Below the pieces are notes generated by a model. That model was not told the origin of the DNA. It saw only the letters and a list, made by a program, of their open reading frames with translations, and searched no databases. Source: an uncultured Flavobacteriaceae bacterium (GTDB lineage: Bacteria; Bacteroidota; Bacteroidia; Flavobacteriales; Flavobacteriaceae). Taken from it: a DNA stretch of 64,000 bases. Positions 46,133-55,312 of the stretch are shown piece after piece. Location of the stretch: contig CALHGE010000005.1 of NCBI GenBank assembly GCA_938029725.1, positions 182,334-246,333 of the forward strand, read 5' to 3'. A program made the translations under genes and the position numbers. Within the stretch, counting starts at the first letter, position 1, and every line of letters starts with the position of its first letter.

Positions 46133-46603
46133 ATGAAATCCAATTCCAAAAATGTCAAAATTGACGGAATCGACAAAAAGATTCTAAGATTCTTAATGTC
46201 TGATGCAAGAAAACCAGTGCTCGAAATCGCTCGAAATATTGGAATCTCAGGAGCAGCCATTCATCAGCGCCTGAGAAAGCTAGAAGCATCCGGACTTTTA
46301 GCGGGCTCAAAGTTTGTAATAAACCCAAAGGTAATGGGGTATACCACCATGGCCTATATTGGCATCTATTTAGATAAAGCCATGAGTAACCCAGTTGCCG
46401 TAAAACAGTTAGAACAGATTCCAGAAGTTCTAGAATGTCATTATACTACAGGAAACTGGTCTATTCTTATTAAAATATTGTGCAGAGATAATGAGCATTT
46501 AATGCACGTACTCAATAAAGACATTCAACAGATTGAAGGCGTTTCACGAACGGAAACCTTTATTTCTTTAGCGCAACAAATTGATCGGCAGATTACAATT
46601 TAG
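46133..46603 (+). CDS. Lrp/AsnC-family transcriptional regulator
   Basis: A 156-residue regulator with N-terminal helix-turn-helix (about 12-60, LDGIDKKILRFLM pattern and IGISGAAIHQRLRKLEASG) and C-terminal RAM ligand-binding domain (about 75-150). These proteins form octamers and sense amino acids. It may control the upstream saccharopine dehydrogenase gene or the alanine dehydrogenase gene at 47482; both are amino-acid catabolic genes. Confidence 0.93.
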   Translation: MKSNSKNVKIDGIDKKILRFLMSDARKPVLEIARNIGISGAAIHQRLRKLEASGLLAGSKFVINPKVMGYTTMAYIGIYLDKAMSNPVAVKQLEQIPEVLECHYTTGNWSILIKILCRDNEHLMHVLNKDIQQIEGVSRTETFISLAQQIDRQITI

Positions 46604-46660
46604 TACGCAGCTGGCAATTAGAGGTATTGTTTATTACTCGTACCAACTGAATACTTTTTT

Positions 46661-47359
46661 CTAATCTCTACTCGCAACTTTCATTGCAAAATATAACAAT
46701 GTTGCCAAAGCCCCAATAGCGGCAACTAAATAAGTTCTTGCTGCCCATTTTAAGGCATCTTCCGCGCCAGCATATTCCTCTTGACTCACCATATTCTTAT
46801 TCTTTAACCAAGCCAAAGCGCGATTACTGGCGTCATATTCTACTGGAAGGGTAACGAAACTAAACAAGGTTCCAATTCCGTAAAGACCCACACCAACCCA
46901 GGCTATAGGCCCGCCTATTGCCGTAGTTTGCATTAACATTAATCCCCCAAAAATAATCCACATAGAAAACTTCGAAGTAACGTTCAAAACGGGTACTAAC
47001 TTCGATCGCATACCCAACCATTGGTAAGCTGTTGCATGCTGCACGGCATGACCTACCTCATGGGCTGCCACAGCCGCGGCCGAAGCGTTTCTTTGCGCAA
47101 AGACGCTTTCGCTAAGGTTTACTGTTTTATTCGCAGGGTTGTAGTGATCGGTCAACATTCCAGGAGTGGAAATCACTTTTACATCGCGAATACCATGATC
47201 CGCCAACATTTTTTCAGCAATCTCGGCACCGCTCATTCCGTTGCGCAATTGCACTTTCGAGTACTTTTTAAATTTACTTTTTAGTCGGTTGCTTATGAGC
47301 ATGCTTAGCAAGCCAAAAACCCCAGCAATCACGATATAACCAATATCAAATCCAAACAT
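46661..47359 (-). CDS. Membrane zinc metallopeptidase (YugP family)
   Basis: A 232-residue membrane protein with the zinc motif HEVGH at 100-104 and helices near 5-22, 120-142, 146-170 and 205-225. N-terminal GMSGAEIAEKMLADHGI is the family pattern. Probable site-type membrane protease; substrates unknown. Confidence 0.9.
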   Translation of the reverse strand: MFGFDIGYIVIAGVFGLLSMLISNRLKSKFKKYSKVQLRNGMSGAEIAEKMLADHGIRDVKVISTPGMLTDHYNPANKTVNLSESVFAQRNASAAAVAAHEVGHAVQHATAYQWLGMRSKLVPVLNVTSKFSMWIIFGGLMLMQTTAIGGPIAWVGVGLYGIGTLFSFVTLPVEYDASNRALAWLKNKNMVSQEEYAGAEDALKWAARTYLVAAIGALATLLYFAMKVASRD

Positions 47360-47430
47360 ATTTTTTGTTTTATTTTATACTTTAAAGATACTAAAGATTC
47401 CTAGTATTGATGAAATCCGATTCTCTAAGA

Positions 47431-47466
47431 ACAAAAACCCCGCCATATTGAGGCAGGGTTCGTTTT
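47431..47466 (-). terminator. Rho-independent terminator of the alanine dehydrogenase gene
   Basis: On the minus strand AACCCTGCC pairs with GGCGGGGTT around the loop TCAATAT, with one G-T pair, followed by TTTGTT. It lies 16 bases past the stop. Confidence 0.75.
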
Positions 47467-47481
47467 CTGACAAAATGTCTA

Positions 47482-48582
47482 TTACAACTTTTCAATTTCC
47501 CAACCAAAAGCCTCCCTAATTTCTTTGTAAACAATCTCTCCTTTAATAATATTCAATCCTTTTTGAAGAGACTCATCGAGATCCGTTGCCTTTTTCCATC
47601 CTAAATTCGCTAGCTTCACTACGTAAGGCAAGGTAACGTTCGTTAAGGCTACCGTTGAAGTGTAGGGCACAGCACCGGGCATATTAGCAACAGAGTAATG
47701 CACCACATCATCAATGATATATACAGGATCTTCATGAGTAGTTGGCCTAGTAGTTTCTACACATCCACCTTGATCAACTGCAACGTCGACAATTACAGTA
47801 CCTGGCCGCATATCTTTAAGCATATCTCTTGTAATGAGGTTCGGTGCCTTTGCGCCTTTCAATAAAACGCCTCCTATGATTAGATCATGCGTCTTGATAT
47901 GTTTTCGAATATTAAATTCATTTGAAAATTCGGTTACTACATGCGGCGGCATAACATCATTAACATAGCGAAGTCTTTTTAAATTGACATCCATAATGGT
48001 AACATGTGCGCCAAGGCCAGCAGCCATTTTAGCAGCCTGAATACCAACTACTCCAGCCCCAAGCACCAAAACCTTACCCGGTTGCACACCTGGAACACCG
48101 CCAAGTAATACCCCACGGCCTTTTACTGGCTTTTCGAGATATCTAGCGCCTTGCTGAATAGACATTCTACCAGCCACTTCTGACATTGGGGTCAATAAAG
48201 GAAGCCCGCCCTCACTATCTTCCACTGTTTCATACGCAATACAAATCGATTGGCTTTTTATCATCGCTTTGGTCAAAGGTTCACTAGAGGCAAAGTGGAA
48301 ATAGGTAAAAACTATCTGGTCTTTTTGAACCAATTCGTACTCCTCTGCAATAGGCTCTTTGACCTTTACAATCATCTCACTCATCGCATACACTAGACCG
48401 ATAGTGTCTAAAATAATAGCACCCGCGCTCTTATAATCTGAATCAAAAAATCCGCTGCCATCACCCGCACTCGATTGCACATATATTGTGTGGCCGTTTT
48501 TTGCAAGTTCAAAAACTCCTGACGGAGTCATACCTACTCGGCTTTCATTGTTCTTAATTTCTTTTGGGACACCTATTTTCAT
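47482..48582 (-). CDS. ald: Alanine dehydrogenase
   Basis: A 366-residue NAD-dependent enzyme converting L-alanine to pyruvate and ammonia. N-terminal MKIGVPKEIKNNESRVGMTP contains the substrate-binding Arg15, and Lys73 and His94 counterparts lie in VKVKEP and TYFHFA. The NAD motif VLGAGVVGIQAAKMA is near 172-186. Length fits alanine dehydrogenase and is shorter than the alpha subunit plus membrane anchor of transhydrogenase. Single gene with its own terminator. Confidence 0.94.
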   Translation of the reverse strand: MKIGVPKEIKNNESRVGMTPSGVFELAKNGHTIYVQSSAGDGSGFFDSDYKSAGAIILDTIGLVYAMSEMIVKVKEPIAEEYELVQKDQIVFTYFHFASSEPLTKAMIKSQSICIAYETVEDSEGGLPLLTPMSEVAGRMSIQQGARYLEKPVKGRGVLLGGVPGVQPGKVLVLGAGVVGIQAAKMAAGLGAHVTIMDVNLKRLRYVNDVMPPHVVTEFSNEFNIRKHIKTHDLIIGGVLLKGAKAPNLITRDMLKDMRPGTVIVDVAVDQGGCVETTRPTTHEDPVYIIDDVVHYSVANMPGAVPYTSTVALTNVTLPYVVKLANLGWKKATDLDESLQKGLNIIKGEIVYKEIREAFGWEIEKL

Positions 48583-48764
48583 TGTGGTATAATTTAAAAT
48601 TCAATACAAAAATGTGATAAATCTGAGGTTAATGAAAATTAAATCGACAAAAATAAGGGCTTGAAGGTGAAATATTCTTTTTTTTATACAAATAACCCCA
48701 ATTAAGTAAGGGGTGTGTTCTTAAAATTATTATTTTTAAAATATGTTGGCCCATTTTTTTATGG

Positions 48765-48781
48765 GGTTAAATAATTTAACC
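48765..48781. promoter_or_regulatory. Palindrome GGTTAAAT-A-ATTTAACC between leuS terminator and ald
   Basis: A perfect 8-base inverted repeat, 183 bases upstream of the ald start and touching the leuS terminator. A transcription-factor site or part of a composite terminator are both possible. A smaller ACCCC/GGGGT inverted repeat lies at about 48695-48714. Confidence 0.35.
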
Positions 48782-48815
48782 AAAAAAACCCCTAGCCTTT
48801 CGATTAGGGGTTTTT
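48782..48815 (-). terminator. Rho-independent terminator of leuS
   Basis: An 11-base stem (AAAAACCCCTA / TAGGGGTTTTT) with a 10-base loop, T-run on both strands; it lies 19 bases beyond the leuS stop. Confidence 0.85.
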
Positions 48816-48833
48816 ATTGTAGCAACTTTCGCT

Positions 48834-51677
48834 CTACCCTACAATATTTACAATCTTACCAGGCACAACAATCACCTTTTTAGGTTCACGCCCTTGCAAT
48901 TGTTGTTTTGTCTTTTCGTGGGCCATTACTGCTGCTTCGATATCCTCTTTAGAAAGGTCTAAAGAAAGTTTCACCGTAAACTTCATTTTTCCATTAAAAG
49001 ATATCGGATACTCTTTACTACTCTCTACCAAATACTTTGGCTCGAAGGTTGGAAAAGGTACTGTCGAAATCGATTGACTATACCCTAATTTATTCCAAAG
49101 CTCTTCGGCAATATGGGGCGCATAAGGAGAAACTAAAATAGCCAAAGGCTCTAAAACTAATCGACTTGTACACTTCTGAGCCGTCAACTCATTTACACAA
49201 ATCATAAAAGTAGAAACTGAGGTATTGAAACTAAAGTTAGCAATATCCTCTTCTACTTTCTTGATGGTTTTGTGCAATGTTTTTAAGTTTTCTGCGGAGG
49301 ACGCTGCATCTGTAACTTTAGAACCCTCATCATCAAAATACAACTTCCATAATTTCTTCAAGAAACCATGTACTCCTGAAATGCCAGCCGTATTCCAAGG
49401 CTTAGATTGCTCTAAAGGGCCTAAGAACATCTCATACAAACGCAAACTGTCTGCCCCATAATCTGCCACAATAGTATCAGGGTTGACAACATTGTACTTG
49501 GATTTGGACATTTTCTCAACTTCACGACCGACGATATATTTGCCATCTTCTAAAACAAATTCTGCGTTTTTATAATCAGATTGCCAATTTTTGAAGCCCT
49601 CAATATCTAATTCATCTGAGGAATTTACTAAAGAAACGTCTGCATGAATCGGCACGACTTTCTTACCAGCTGTTAGCCCTTTTGAAATCACTCTTCCTGA
49701 TCCTTCTTCTCTATAAACAAAAGCACTAGTACCCGTAATCATACCCTGATTAATGAGTTTCTTAGCAAACTCATCCTTAGGTACAAACCCTCTGTCAAAC
49801 ATAAATTTTTGCCAAAAACGGCTATACAACAAGTGCCCTGTTGCATGTTCACTTCCGCCGATATATAAATCGACATCTTGCCAATAGTTGATAGCTTCTT
49901 TTGAGAAGATTTCGTCTGAGTTCTCAGGGTCCATATAGCGGTTAAAATATTGAGAGCTTCCAGCCCAACCTGGCATGGTATTTAATTCTAGTGGAAATGT
50001 ACAGGTATGGTTAATCTCACTATTCGGCACCACTTCATTCTTTTCTGTGCACCAAGCCCAAACCTTTGCATTACCCAATGGTGGCTCACCCGTTTCGGTA
50101 GGCAGATACTTTTCTACCTCTGGAAGCTTAATCGGTAAATGCTCTGGCGCTATCATTTGCGGCATGCCATCTACATAATACACTGGAAAAGGCTCACCCC
50201 AATACCGTTGTCTGCTAAAAACAGCATCACGCAAACGATAGTTAATTTTTCCTTTTCCTTGCTGTAATTTTTCTAATTCGTAAATCGCTGTTTTTACTGC
50301 TTTCTTATAGGGTAAGCCATTTAAAAAATCAGAATTGGCAATGATTGTTTTTTCTTTATCCGCGAATGCTTCTTCTGAAATATCAACTCCCTCAAAAATA
50401 TTCGGAATCGCAGGCATTGCCTGAGTTATCCCAAAATGTTTTGCAAAATTCCAATCACGTTGATCTCCGCACGGAACCGACATCACGGCACCGGTGCCAT
50501 AGCCAGCTAACACATAATCACCAATCCAAATCGGAATTGGTTTTTTAGAAAATGGATGTTCTGCATAAGCTCCAGTAAAAGCACCCGAAATTGTTTTTAC
50601 ATCTGCCATACGCTCACGCTCAGAACGCTTTGCAGTCGCTTCGATATAGGCTTCAACCTCTTCTTTTTGTTCTGGTGTAGTAATTTTAGCAACGAGTTCA
50701 TGTTCTGGAGCTAAGGTCATGAATGAAACTCCAAAAATGGTATCAGGTCTTGTTGTAAAAACTTCAATAGCGTGCTTGTTTTCGCCTGTGCTGGCAGTGA
50801 CCGTATAAAAAGTTACCGAAGCTCCTTGGCTTCTTCCAATCCAATTGGTTTGCGAATCTTTCAAGGGTTGTGGCCAGTCAATTGTTTGTAAACCATCAAG
50901 TAAGCGTTGGGCATAAGCTGTTATTCGCATACTCCATTGCGTCATTTTTTTTCTAACAACTGCATGACTGCCGCGTTCAGAAACGCCATTTATGATTTCA
51001 TCATTCGCCAAAACAGTACCTAAAGCCGGACACCAATTCACTTCAGTTTCCGCCAAAAAAGTAAGGCGATACTTCAATAAAATCGCTTGTTTTTCTTTAC
51101 TTGAAAAAGCGTTCCAATCTGCAGCAGAAAATTTCAAAATATCGTCATCACAAACGGCTTTTACATTTGCATTTCCATCCGAAGAGAACTTAGAAATCAA
51201 AGCTTCTATTTCTTCTGCTTTATCTGAATCTATATTGTACCATGAATTGAACAGTTGAATAAAAATCCATTGTGTCCATTTGTAATATTTAGGGTCGGAT
51301 GTCCTCACTTCACGACTCCAATCGAATGAGAATCCGATTTGGTCTAACTGCCTGCGATATGTTTTGATATTCTCTGCCGTAGTAATTGCTGGGTGTTGCC
51401 CCGTTTGAATAGCATACTGCTCTGCTGGCAAGCCAAAAGAATCATATCCTTGGGGGTGCAAAACATTAAACCCCTTATGTCGCTTATAGCGGGCATAAAT
51501 ATCACTGGCAATATAGCCTAGCGGATGACCTACATGCAAACCAGCTCCTGAAGGATAAGGAAACATGTCTAATACATAGAATTTTTCCTTGTCTGAATTA
51601 TTCTCGGCTTTAAAAGTTTGGTTTTCTGCCCAATGTTTCTGCCACTTGGCTTCAATTTCGTTGAAATTGTATTGCAT
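48834..51677 (-). CDS. leuS: Leucyl-tRNA synthetase
   Basis: About 947 residues from the ATG at 51677 (MQYNFNEIEAKWQKHW). The frame is open 35 codons further upstream, but those residues are not part of the family, and a TATTTTTG box at 51704-51711 puts transcription start near 51697. Class I motifs: HVGH (in PYPSGAGLHVGHPLGY) and KMSKSKYN. The CP1 editing domain carries TTRPDTIFG and GTGAVM. The insert with YREEGSGRVISKGLTAGKK is a normal Bacteroidetes feature as I recall. Confidence 0.97.
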   Translation of the reverse strand: MQYNFNEIEAKWQKHWAENQTFKAENNSDKEKFYVLDMFPYPSGAGLHVGHPLGYIASDIYARYKRHKGFNVLHPQGYDSFGLPAEQYAIQTGQHPAITTAENIKTYRRQLDQIGFSFDWSREVRTSDPKYYKWTQWIFIQLFNSWYNIDSDKAEEIEALISKFSSDGNANVKAVCDDDILKFSAADWNAFSSKEKQAILLKYRLTFLAETEVNWCPALGTVLANDEIINGVSERGSHAVVRKKMTQWSMRITAYAQRLLDGLQTIDWPQPLKDSQTNWIGRSQGASVTFYTVTASTGENKHAIEVFTTRPDTIFGVSFMTLAPEHELVAKITTPEQKEEVEAYIEATAKRSERERMADVKTISGAFTGAYAEHPFSKKPIPIWIGDYVLAGYGTGAVMSVPCGDQRDWNFAKHFGITQAMPAIPNIFEGVDISEEAFADKEKTIIANSDFLNGLPYKKAVKTAIYELEKLQQGKGKINYRLRDAVFSRQRYWGEPFPVYYVDGMPQMIAPEHLPIKLPEVEKYLPTETGEPPLGNAKVWAWCTEKNEVVPNSEINHTCTFPLELNTMPGWAGSSQYFNRYMDPENSDEIFSKEAINYWQDVDLYIGGSEHATGHLLYSRFWQKFMFDRGFVPKDEFAKKLINQGMITGTSAFVYREEGSGRVISKGLTAGKKVVPIHADVSLVNSSDELDIEGFKNWQSDYKNAEFVLEDGKYIVGREVEKMSKSKYNVVNPDTIVADYGADSLRLYEMFLGPLEQSKPWNTAGISGVHGFLKKLWKLYFDDEGSKVTDAASSAENLKTLHKTIKKVEEDIANFSFNTSVSTFMICVNELTAQKCTSRLVLEPLAILVSPYAPHIAEELWNKLGYSQSISTVPFPTFEPKYLVESSKEYPISFNGKMKFTVKLSLDLSKEDIEAAVMAHEKTKQQLQGREPKKVIVVPGKIVNIVG

Positions 51678-51703
51678 CTGATATCTTTCTTTACTGTATG
51701 GAG

Positions 51704-51711
51704 CAAAAATA
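51704..51711 (-). promoter_or_regulatory. Candidate TAnnTTTG -7 element for leuS
   Basis: TATTTTTG on the minus strand, 26 bases before the ATG at 51677; exact consensus match that also argues against a longer LeuS N-terminus. Confidence 0.42.
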
Positions 51712-51769
51712 AGTTTAATAATACTAAAGGCGAAAGATATTATTATCTTGAGCCCCTTAAAAGAAAGCC

Positions 51770-53653
51770 TTGAAGACATCAACTTATCTTAGAATTATAC
51801 TATTTCTATTCTTTGCAATAGGAGCGTTTCAAAATACCTACGCCCAACTTGGTTTTTGTGGTGGTAATTCTGGAGACCCGATATTTACAGAGAATTTTGG
51901 CACTGGCAATACAAATGGCCCTGCGCTTCCGGCAGGTGTAAGCACCTACAATTTTACTGCTGGCGAGCCCAATGATGGCAGCTATACGATTTCAAGCAGT
52001 ACAAACTTTTTTGACTGGCACTCCACTAGCGATCACACCCCAGGTGACAGCAATGGTAAAATGCTAATTATAAACGCTGGTTTTACACCTGGCGAATTTT
52101 ACAAAACATCCATCAACGGCTTATGTGAGAACACCTCCTATGAATTTTCAGCTTTTCTATTAAATTTTGCACCTACAAATAATGGTTGTGGAGCTGGTTT
52201 AATTCCGGTAAATGTTAAGTTCCAAATATGGGATGACACCAACAGCAATCTTCTAGCGACAGGAGATACCGGCAATCTTTTTGGCACCGCAAGTCCAACC
52301 TGGACCCCCTATGGTCTCGTTTTTAAAACAGAACCCGGTCAAACTTCGGTAATATTAAAAATGATAAACAATGGCAGTGGTGGCTGCGGAAACGATTTAG
52401 CTATCGATGATATTGTTTTTAAATCTTGTGGTGATTTTATTTCACTAACTAATGACCCAGGCGAAAACATAATAGCGCAGTGTGAAGATGACGGCGTAAT
52501 TGTGCGTACGACCATTACAGCAAGCCCAGATTTTTCGATTTATACTAGTCATGCTTACCAATGGCAAGAAAGTACAGACAGTACGAATTGGACAAATATT
52601 GCCGGAGAAAATTCAAATACCTATACCACACCAATATTGGCTAATTCTCGATTTTTCAGAGTAAAAGTAGCTGAAGATGCCCTCAATGTTTCAAACGATT
52701 TGTGTAATGTAGTCTCCGAGACCTTTAGTGCTTTAATTGTGCCGATTGCAAATGCTCCGTCAAGTAACGGCGATGTTTCAGTATGTGCAGATCAACCGCA
52801 GCCTTTAAGAGTTACTATACCTAATGACCAAATAGTAAACTGGTATGATGAACCCAGCGGCGGAAATTTACTTTTAGAAAATAGCACTTCATTTACTCCA
52901 ACACTATCGGGTACATATTACGCAGCGGCCAGCTCAAATCTTACGGAGTGTTTTTCAGTGACAAGGACTCCCTTGACCTACACAATTTTCGAGTTACCCG
53001 TCGTTGCAACTGAAAACCTTAGTATGTGTGAAAACCAACCTATTACTTTGTTTGCGCAAGTAGCTAATGCCACCTATGAATGGAGCACAGGCGAAACAAC
53101 AGAACGCATTGAAATAGCTCTACCAGGACTATATACAATGGTTGCAACCAGCCCCAATGGCTGTACCGCTACAAAAACAATACGCGTTGAACAAATCGAC
53201 CAGCCTCGTATTGATCGTATTATTTCTGAAAACCAAGACATTATTGTTAGCACCACAAATACAGGTGAATTCGAATACGCGTTGGAAAATGGACCGTTTC
53301 AAGATAGCCCGATTTTTGAACTAATTCAAGGCGGTATGTACACCATACGAGTACGCGGTAAAAACAACTGTCTGCCAATTACTCAAGAATTTCTTCACTT
53401 TGTAATTCCAAAATTCTTTTCGCCAAACGGCGATTCTTTTAATGACCAGTTTGTAATACAAGGATTAGAACTTTTCGCCAGTGCAGAAGTACGAATTTTC
53501 GATCGCTTTGGCATGCTCGTCAAACAATCAAGCGACACTTCCTTCACTTGGGATGGCACCTACAACGGGCAGACCCTTCCATCGTCTGATTATTGGTATT
53601 TCATAAGCACTGACCAGAGACAATTTAAAGGTCATTTTACTTTAAAGCGATAA
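51770..53653 (+). CDS. Secreted surface protein with T9SS type B (gliding-motility-associated) sorting domain
   Basis: 627 residues. Signal peptide 1-25 (ends NTYAQ), then a lectin-like/jelly-roll region (about 30-225) with CGGNSGDPIFTENFGTG and a DDIVFKSCG end; Ig-like modules (about 225-530); and the type B sorting domain (about 540-627, FFSPNGDSFNDQF to GHFTLKR). It is expected to be exported by SecYEG, then T9SS, and displayed on the cell surface or in the matrix. The start must be TTG at 51770: a stop lies four codons upstream and the next Met is far past the signal peptide. Divergent from leuS. Confidence 0.87.
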   Translation: MKTSTYLRIILFLFFAIGAFQNTYAQLGFCGGNSGDPIFTENFGTGNTNGPALPAGVSTYNFTAGEPNDGSYTISSSTNFFDWHSTSDHTPGDSNGKMLIINAGFTPGEFYKTSINGLCENTSYEFSAFLLNFAPTNNGCGAGLIPVNVKFQIWDDTNSNLLATGDTGNLFGTASPTWTPYGLVFKTEPGQTSVILKMINNGSGGCGNDLAIDDIVFKSCGDFISLTNDPGENIIAQCEDDGVIVRTTITASPDFSIYTSHAYQWQESTDSTNWTNIAGENSNTYTTPILANSRFFRVKVAEDALNVSNDLCNVVSETFSALIVPIANAPSSNGDVSVCADQPQPLRVTIPNDQIVNWYDEPSGGNLLLENSTSFTPTLSGTYYAAASSNLTECFSVTRTPLTYTIFELPVVATENLSMCENQPITLFAQVANATYEWSTGETTERIEIALPGLYTMVATSPNGCTATKTIRVEQIDQPRIDRIISENQDIIVSTTNTGEFEYALENGPFQDSPIFELIQGGMYTIRVRGKNNCLPITQEFLHFVIPKFFSPNGDSFNDQFVIQGLELFASAEVRIFDRFGMLVKQSSDTSFTWDGTYNGQTLPSSDYWYFISTDQRQFKGHFTLKR

Positions 53654-53690
53654 CTTACAAAACACTACCCTACACTAATTTCTAAGTATA

Positions 53691-53702
53691 GCGTAGCTAC
53701 GC
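53691..53702. other. 12-base palindrome GCGTAGCTACGC
   Basis: A perfect palindrome 37 bases after the T9SS gene, in a region with no supported gene. No T-run follows. Meaning unknown. Confidence 0.3.
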
Positions 53703-53787
53703 CATTGATAAAATAGCAGAAACATTTTGAGCCCGCAAGGATCACTAAAAACAGCTATAAACGGAAGAATTACAAAAGTGATTTTTT

Positions 53788-54003
53788 TCACAAGCCATCT
53801 AAATGTATTCTAGCAGCTTTAGCTCCAAACAAGAAGTCTCCTATTCTTTCATTGACCGCATCTTCCTGCTCGTCATTATAATCATAACTAAATAATTTAA
53901 GGGAAATGTCACAAAAAGCGGTCCGAGTCAAAATAAATAAGACTCCCAGAAATAGTATTGGTTTCCGAAAGGCATGAGCAAAATCCATATTATAGGAGAC
54001 CAT
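53788..54003 (-). CDS. Uncertain small open frame with one hydrophobic segment
   Basis: 71 codons with an ATG start, a hydrophobic stretch (residues 14-31, KPILFLGVLFILTRTAFC) that could be a signal or membrane anchor, and an acidic then basic tail. I recognise no family. It lies in the 503-base gap between the T9SS gene and ftsX, in which I see nothing else apart from the palindrome at 53691 and the ftsX promoter region. Could be chance. Confidence 0.2.
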   Translation of the reverse strand: MVSYNMDFAHAFRKPILFLGVLFILTRTAFCDISLKLFSYDYNDEQEDAVNERIGDFLFGAKAARIHLDGL

Positions 54004-54156
54004 AATCTGGGTCTTGAAATTTTAAGGCCTAGGAGCTTCATTTGGGCTTAATTGGTTCACATCATAACGCATGATATCTTTCAAACTTTAGAAAGCGAAA
54101 TTATAAACAGGTGTGATTCAATTTACTTTCCTAACTTTACCAAAGGAATACCTACT

Positions 54157-55035
54157 ATGGGCAAATCTTTCGAACAATATCAAAAGCGAAAACTAATATC
54201 ATCCTACTTCTCAGTAGTCTTGAGTATCGCGCTTGTCTTATTTTTATTAGGCATTCTAGGTCTCTTGGTTCTGAACACCAAGAAAATGGCTGATCACTTT
54301 AAAGAACAAATCACTATTTCTGTCTTTTTAAAAGAAAATGCCAAAGAGGTAGAAATTGACCAATTACAAAAGAGCCTTGCCATGGCTGACTATACCAAAA
54401 CGGCCACTTATGTTTCCAAGGAAGAGGCAGCTGAAAAACATACGAAAGAAATTGGAGAGAATTTCATTGCGTTTTTAGGCTATAACCCTTTGAAGAATTC
54501 TATTGATGTTAATCTGAATGCTGACTTTGTATCTCCAGAGCAAATTGCAGAAATCGCAGCCGAAATAACCGCCAAAGGTTATGTTGAAGAAGTAAGCTAT
54601 GACCAGCCATTAGTTGGCTTGCTCAACGATAATGTAAAGAAGATAAGTCTATGGATTCTAGTAGCTAGCGGCATTTTTACTTTTATAGCCGTACTGCTCA
54701 TCAATAGTTCAATACGCCTATCGATTTATTCTAAACGCTTTATTATCAAAACCATGCAAATGGTAGGCGCTACCAAAACGTTTATTCGAAGACCGTTTAT
54801 TTGGACGAACGTTAAATTAGGCATGCTTGGATCTGTAGTTGCTTTACTAGCTTTAGGCGGAGTTCTTTATTATGTCAATGAAAACTTTCCTGATTTAGGT
54901 CTCTTTGCTGACCCTACTATTTTAATACTATTATTCGTTAGCGTATTTGCACTCGGACTTATAATTTCATTAATGAGCACCTATTTTGCGACACAACGCT
55001 TTTTAAACCTTCGCACTGACGAATTATATTATTAA
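54157..55035 (+). CDS. ftsX: Cell division permease-like protein FtsX
   Basis: About 292 residues with the FtsX layout: cytoplasmic N-terminus, helix 1 (about 20-42), a periplasmic domain of about 120 residues (ITISVFLKENAKEVEIDQLQ), then three helices near 175-195, 225-247 and 260-282. With FtsE it couples division to cell-wall hydrolase activation. The ATG at 54157 gives MGKSFEQYQKRKLISSYFS; the frame is open 35 codons upstream but those are non-conserved and span a TAACTTTA promoter-like box at about 54132. No ftsE is in the window. First of ftsX - DUF3098 - uppP - truB. Confidence 0.92.
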   Translation: MGKSFEQYQKRKLISSYFSVVLSIALVLFLLGILGLLVLNTKKMADHFKEQITISVFLKENAKEVEIDQLQKSLAMADYTKTATYVSKEEAAEKHTKEIGENFIAFLGYNPLKNSIDVNLNADFVSPEQIAEIAAEITAKGYVEEVSYDQPLVGLLNDNVKKISLWILVASGIFTFIAVLLINSSIRLSIYSKRFIIKTMQMVGATKTFIRRPFIWTNVKLGMLGSVVALLALGGVLYYVNENFPDLGLFADPTILILLFVSVFALGLIISLMSTYFATQRFLNLRTDELYY

Positions 55036-55040
55036 CTTTG
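55033..55040 (+). promoter_or_regulatory. Candidate TAnnTTTG -7 element before the DUF3098 gene
   Basis: TAACTTTG spans the ftsX stop codon and ends 5 bases before the next ATG. It would yield a near-leaderless internal transcript. Confidence 0.3.
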
Positions 55041-55045
55041 CTACC

Positions 55046-55312
55046 ATGAGTAAGAAGTACAAAAACAAAGATGAGCAGCCAAAGCAGGAATTCATATTCC
55101 AGCAAAAGAACTACCTATTTATGTTCATCGGACTTGCTTTTATCATAGTGGGCTTTATTTTAATGAGCGGAGGGGGTAGCGATGATCCGAACGTTTTTAG
55201 TGAAGACATTTACAACTTCCAACGCATTCGATTGGCTCCCACTTTAGTACTCATCGGACTCGGCATAGAAGTCTATGCCATTTTATTAAACCCCCATAAG
55301 AAAAAAGCATAA
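55046..55312 (+). CDS. DUF3098 membrane protein
   Basis: 88 residues with a basic N-terminus and two helices (about 25-42 and 65-82). The segment FMFIGLAFIIVGFILMSGG is the DUF3098 pattern. It lies 10 bases after ftsX and touches uppP. The linkage suggests an accessory role in division or envelope synthesis; function unknown. Confidence 0.87.
   Translation: MSKKYKNKDEQPKQEFIFQQKNYLFMFIGLAFIIVGFILMSGGGSDDPNVFSEDIYNFQRIRLAPTLVLIGLGIEVYAILLNPHKKKA

Noticed and set aside
51678..51782. N-terminal extension of LeuS by 35 residues
   Set aside because: Not part of the family, overlaps the divergent T9SS gene start and lies upstream of the likely promoter box.
54052..54156. N-terminal extension of FtsX by 35 residues
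   Set aside because: Non-conserved, and spans a promoter-like TAACTTTA; the ATG at 54157 gives the normal FtsX N-terminus.
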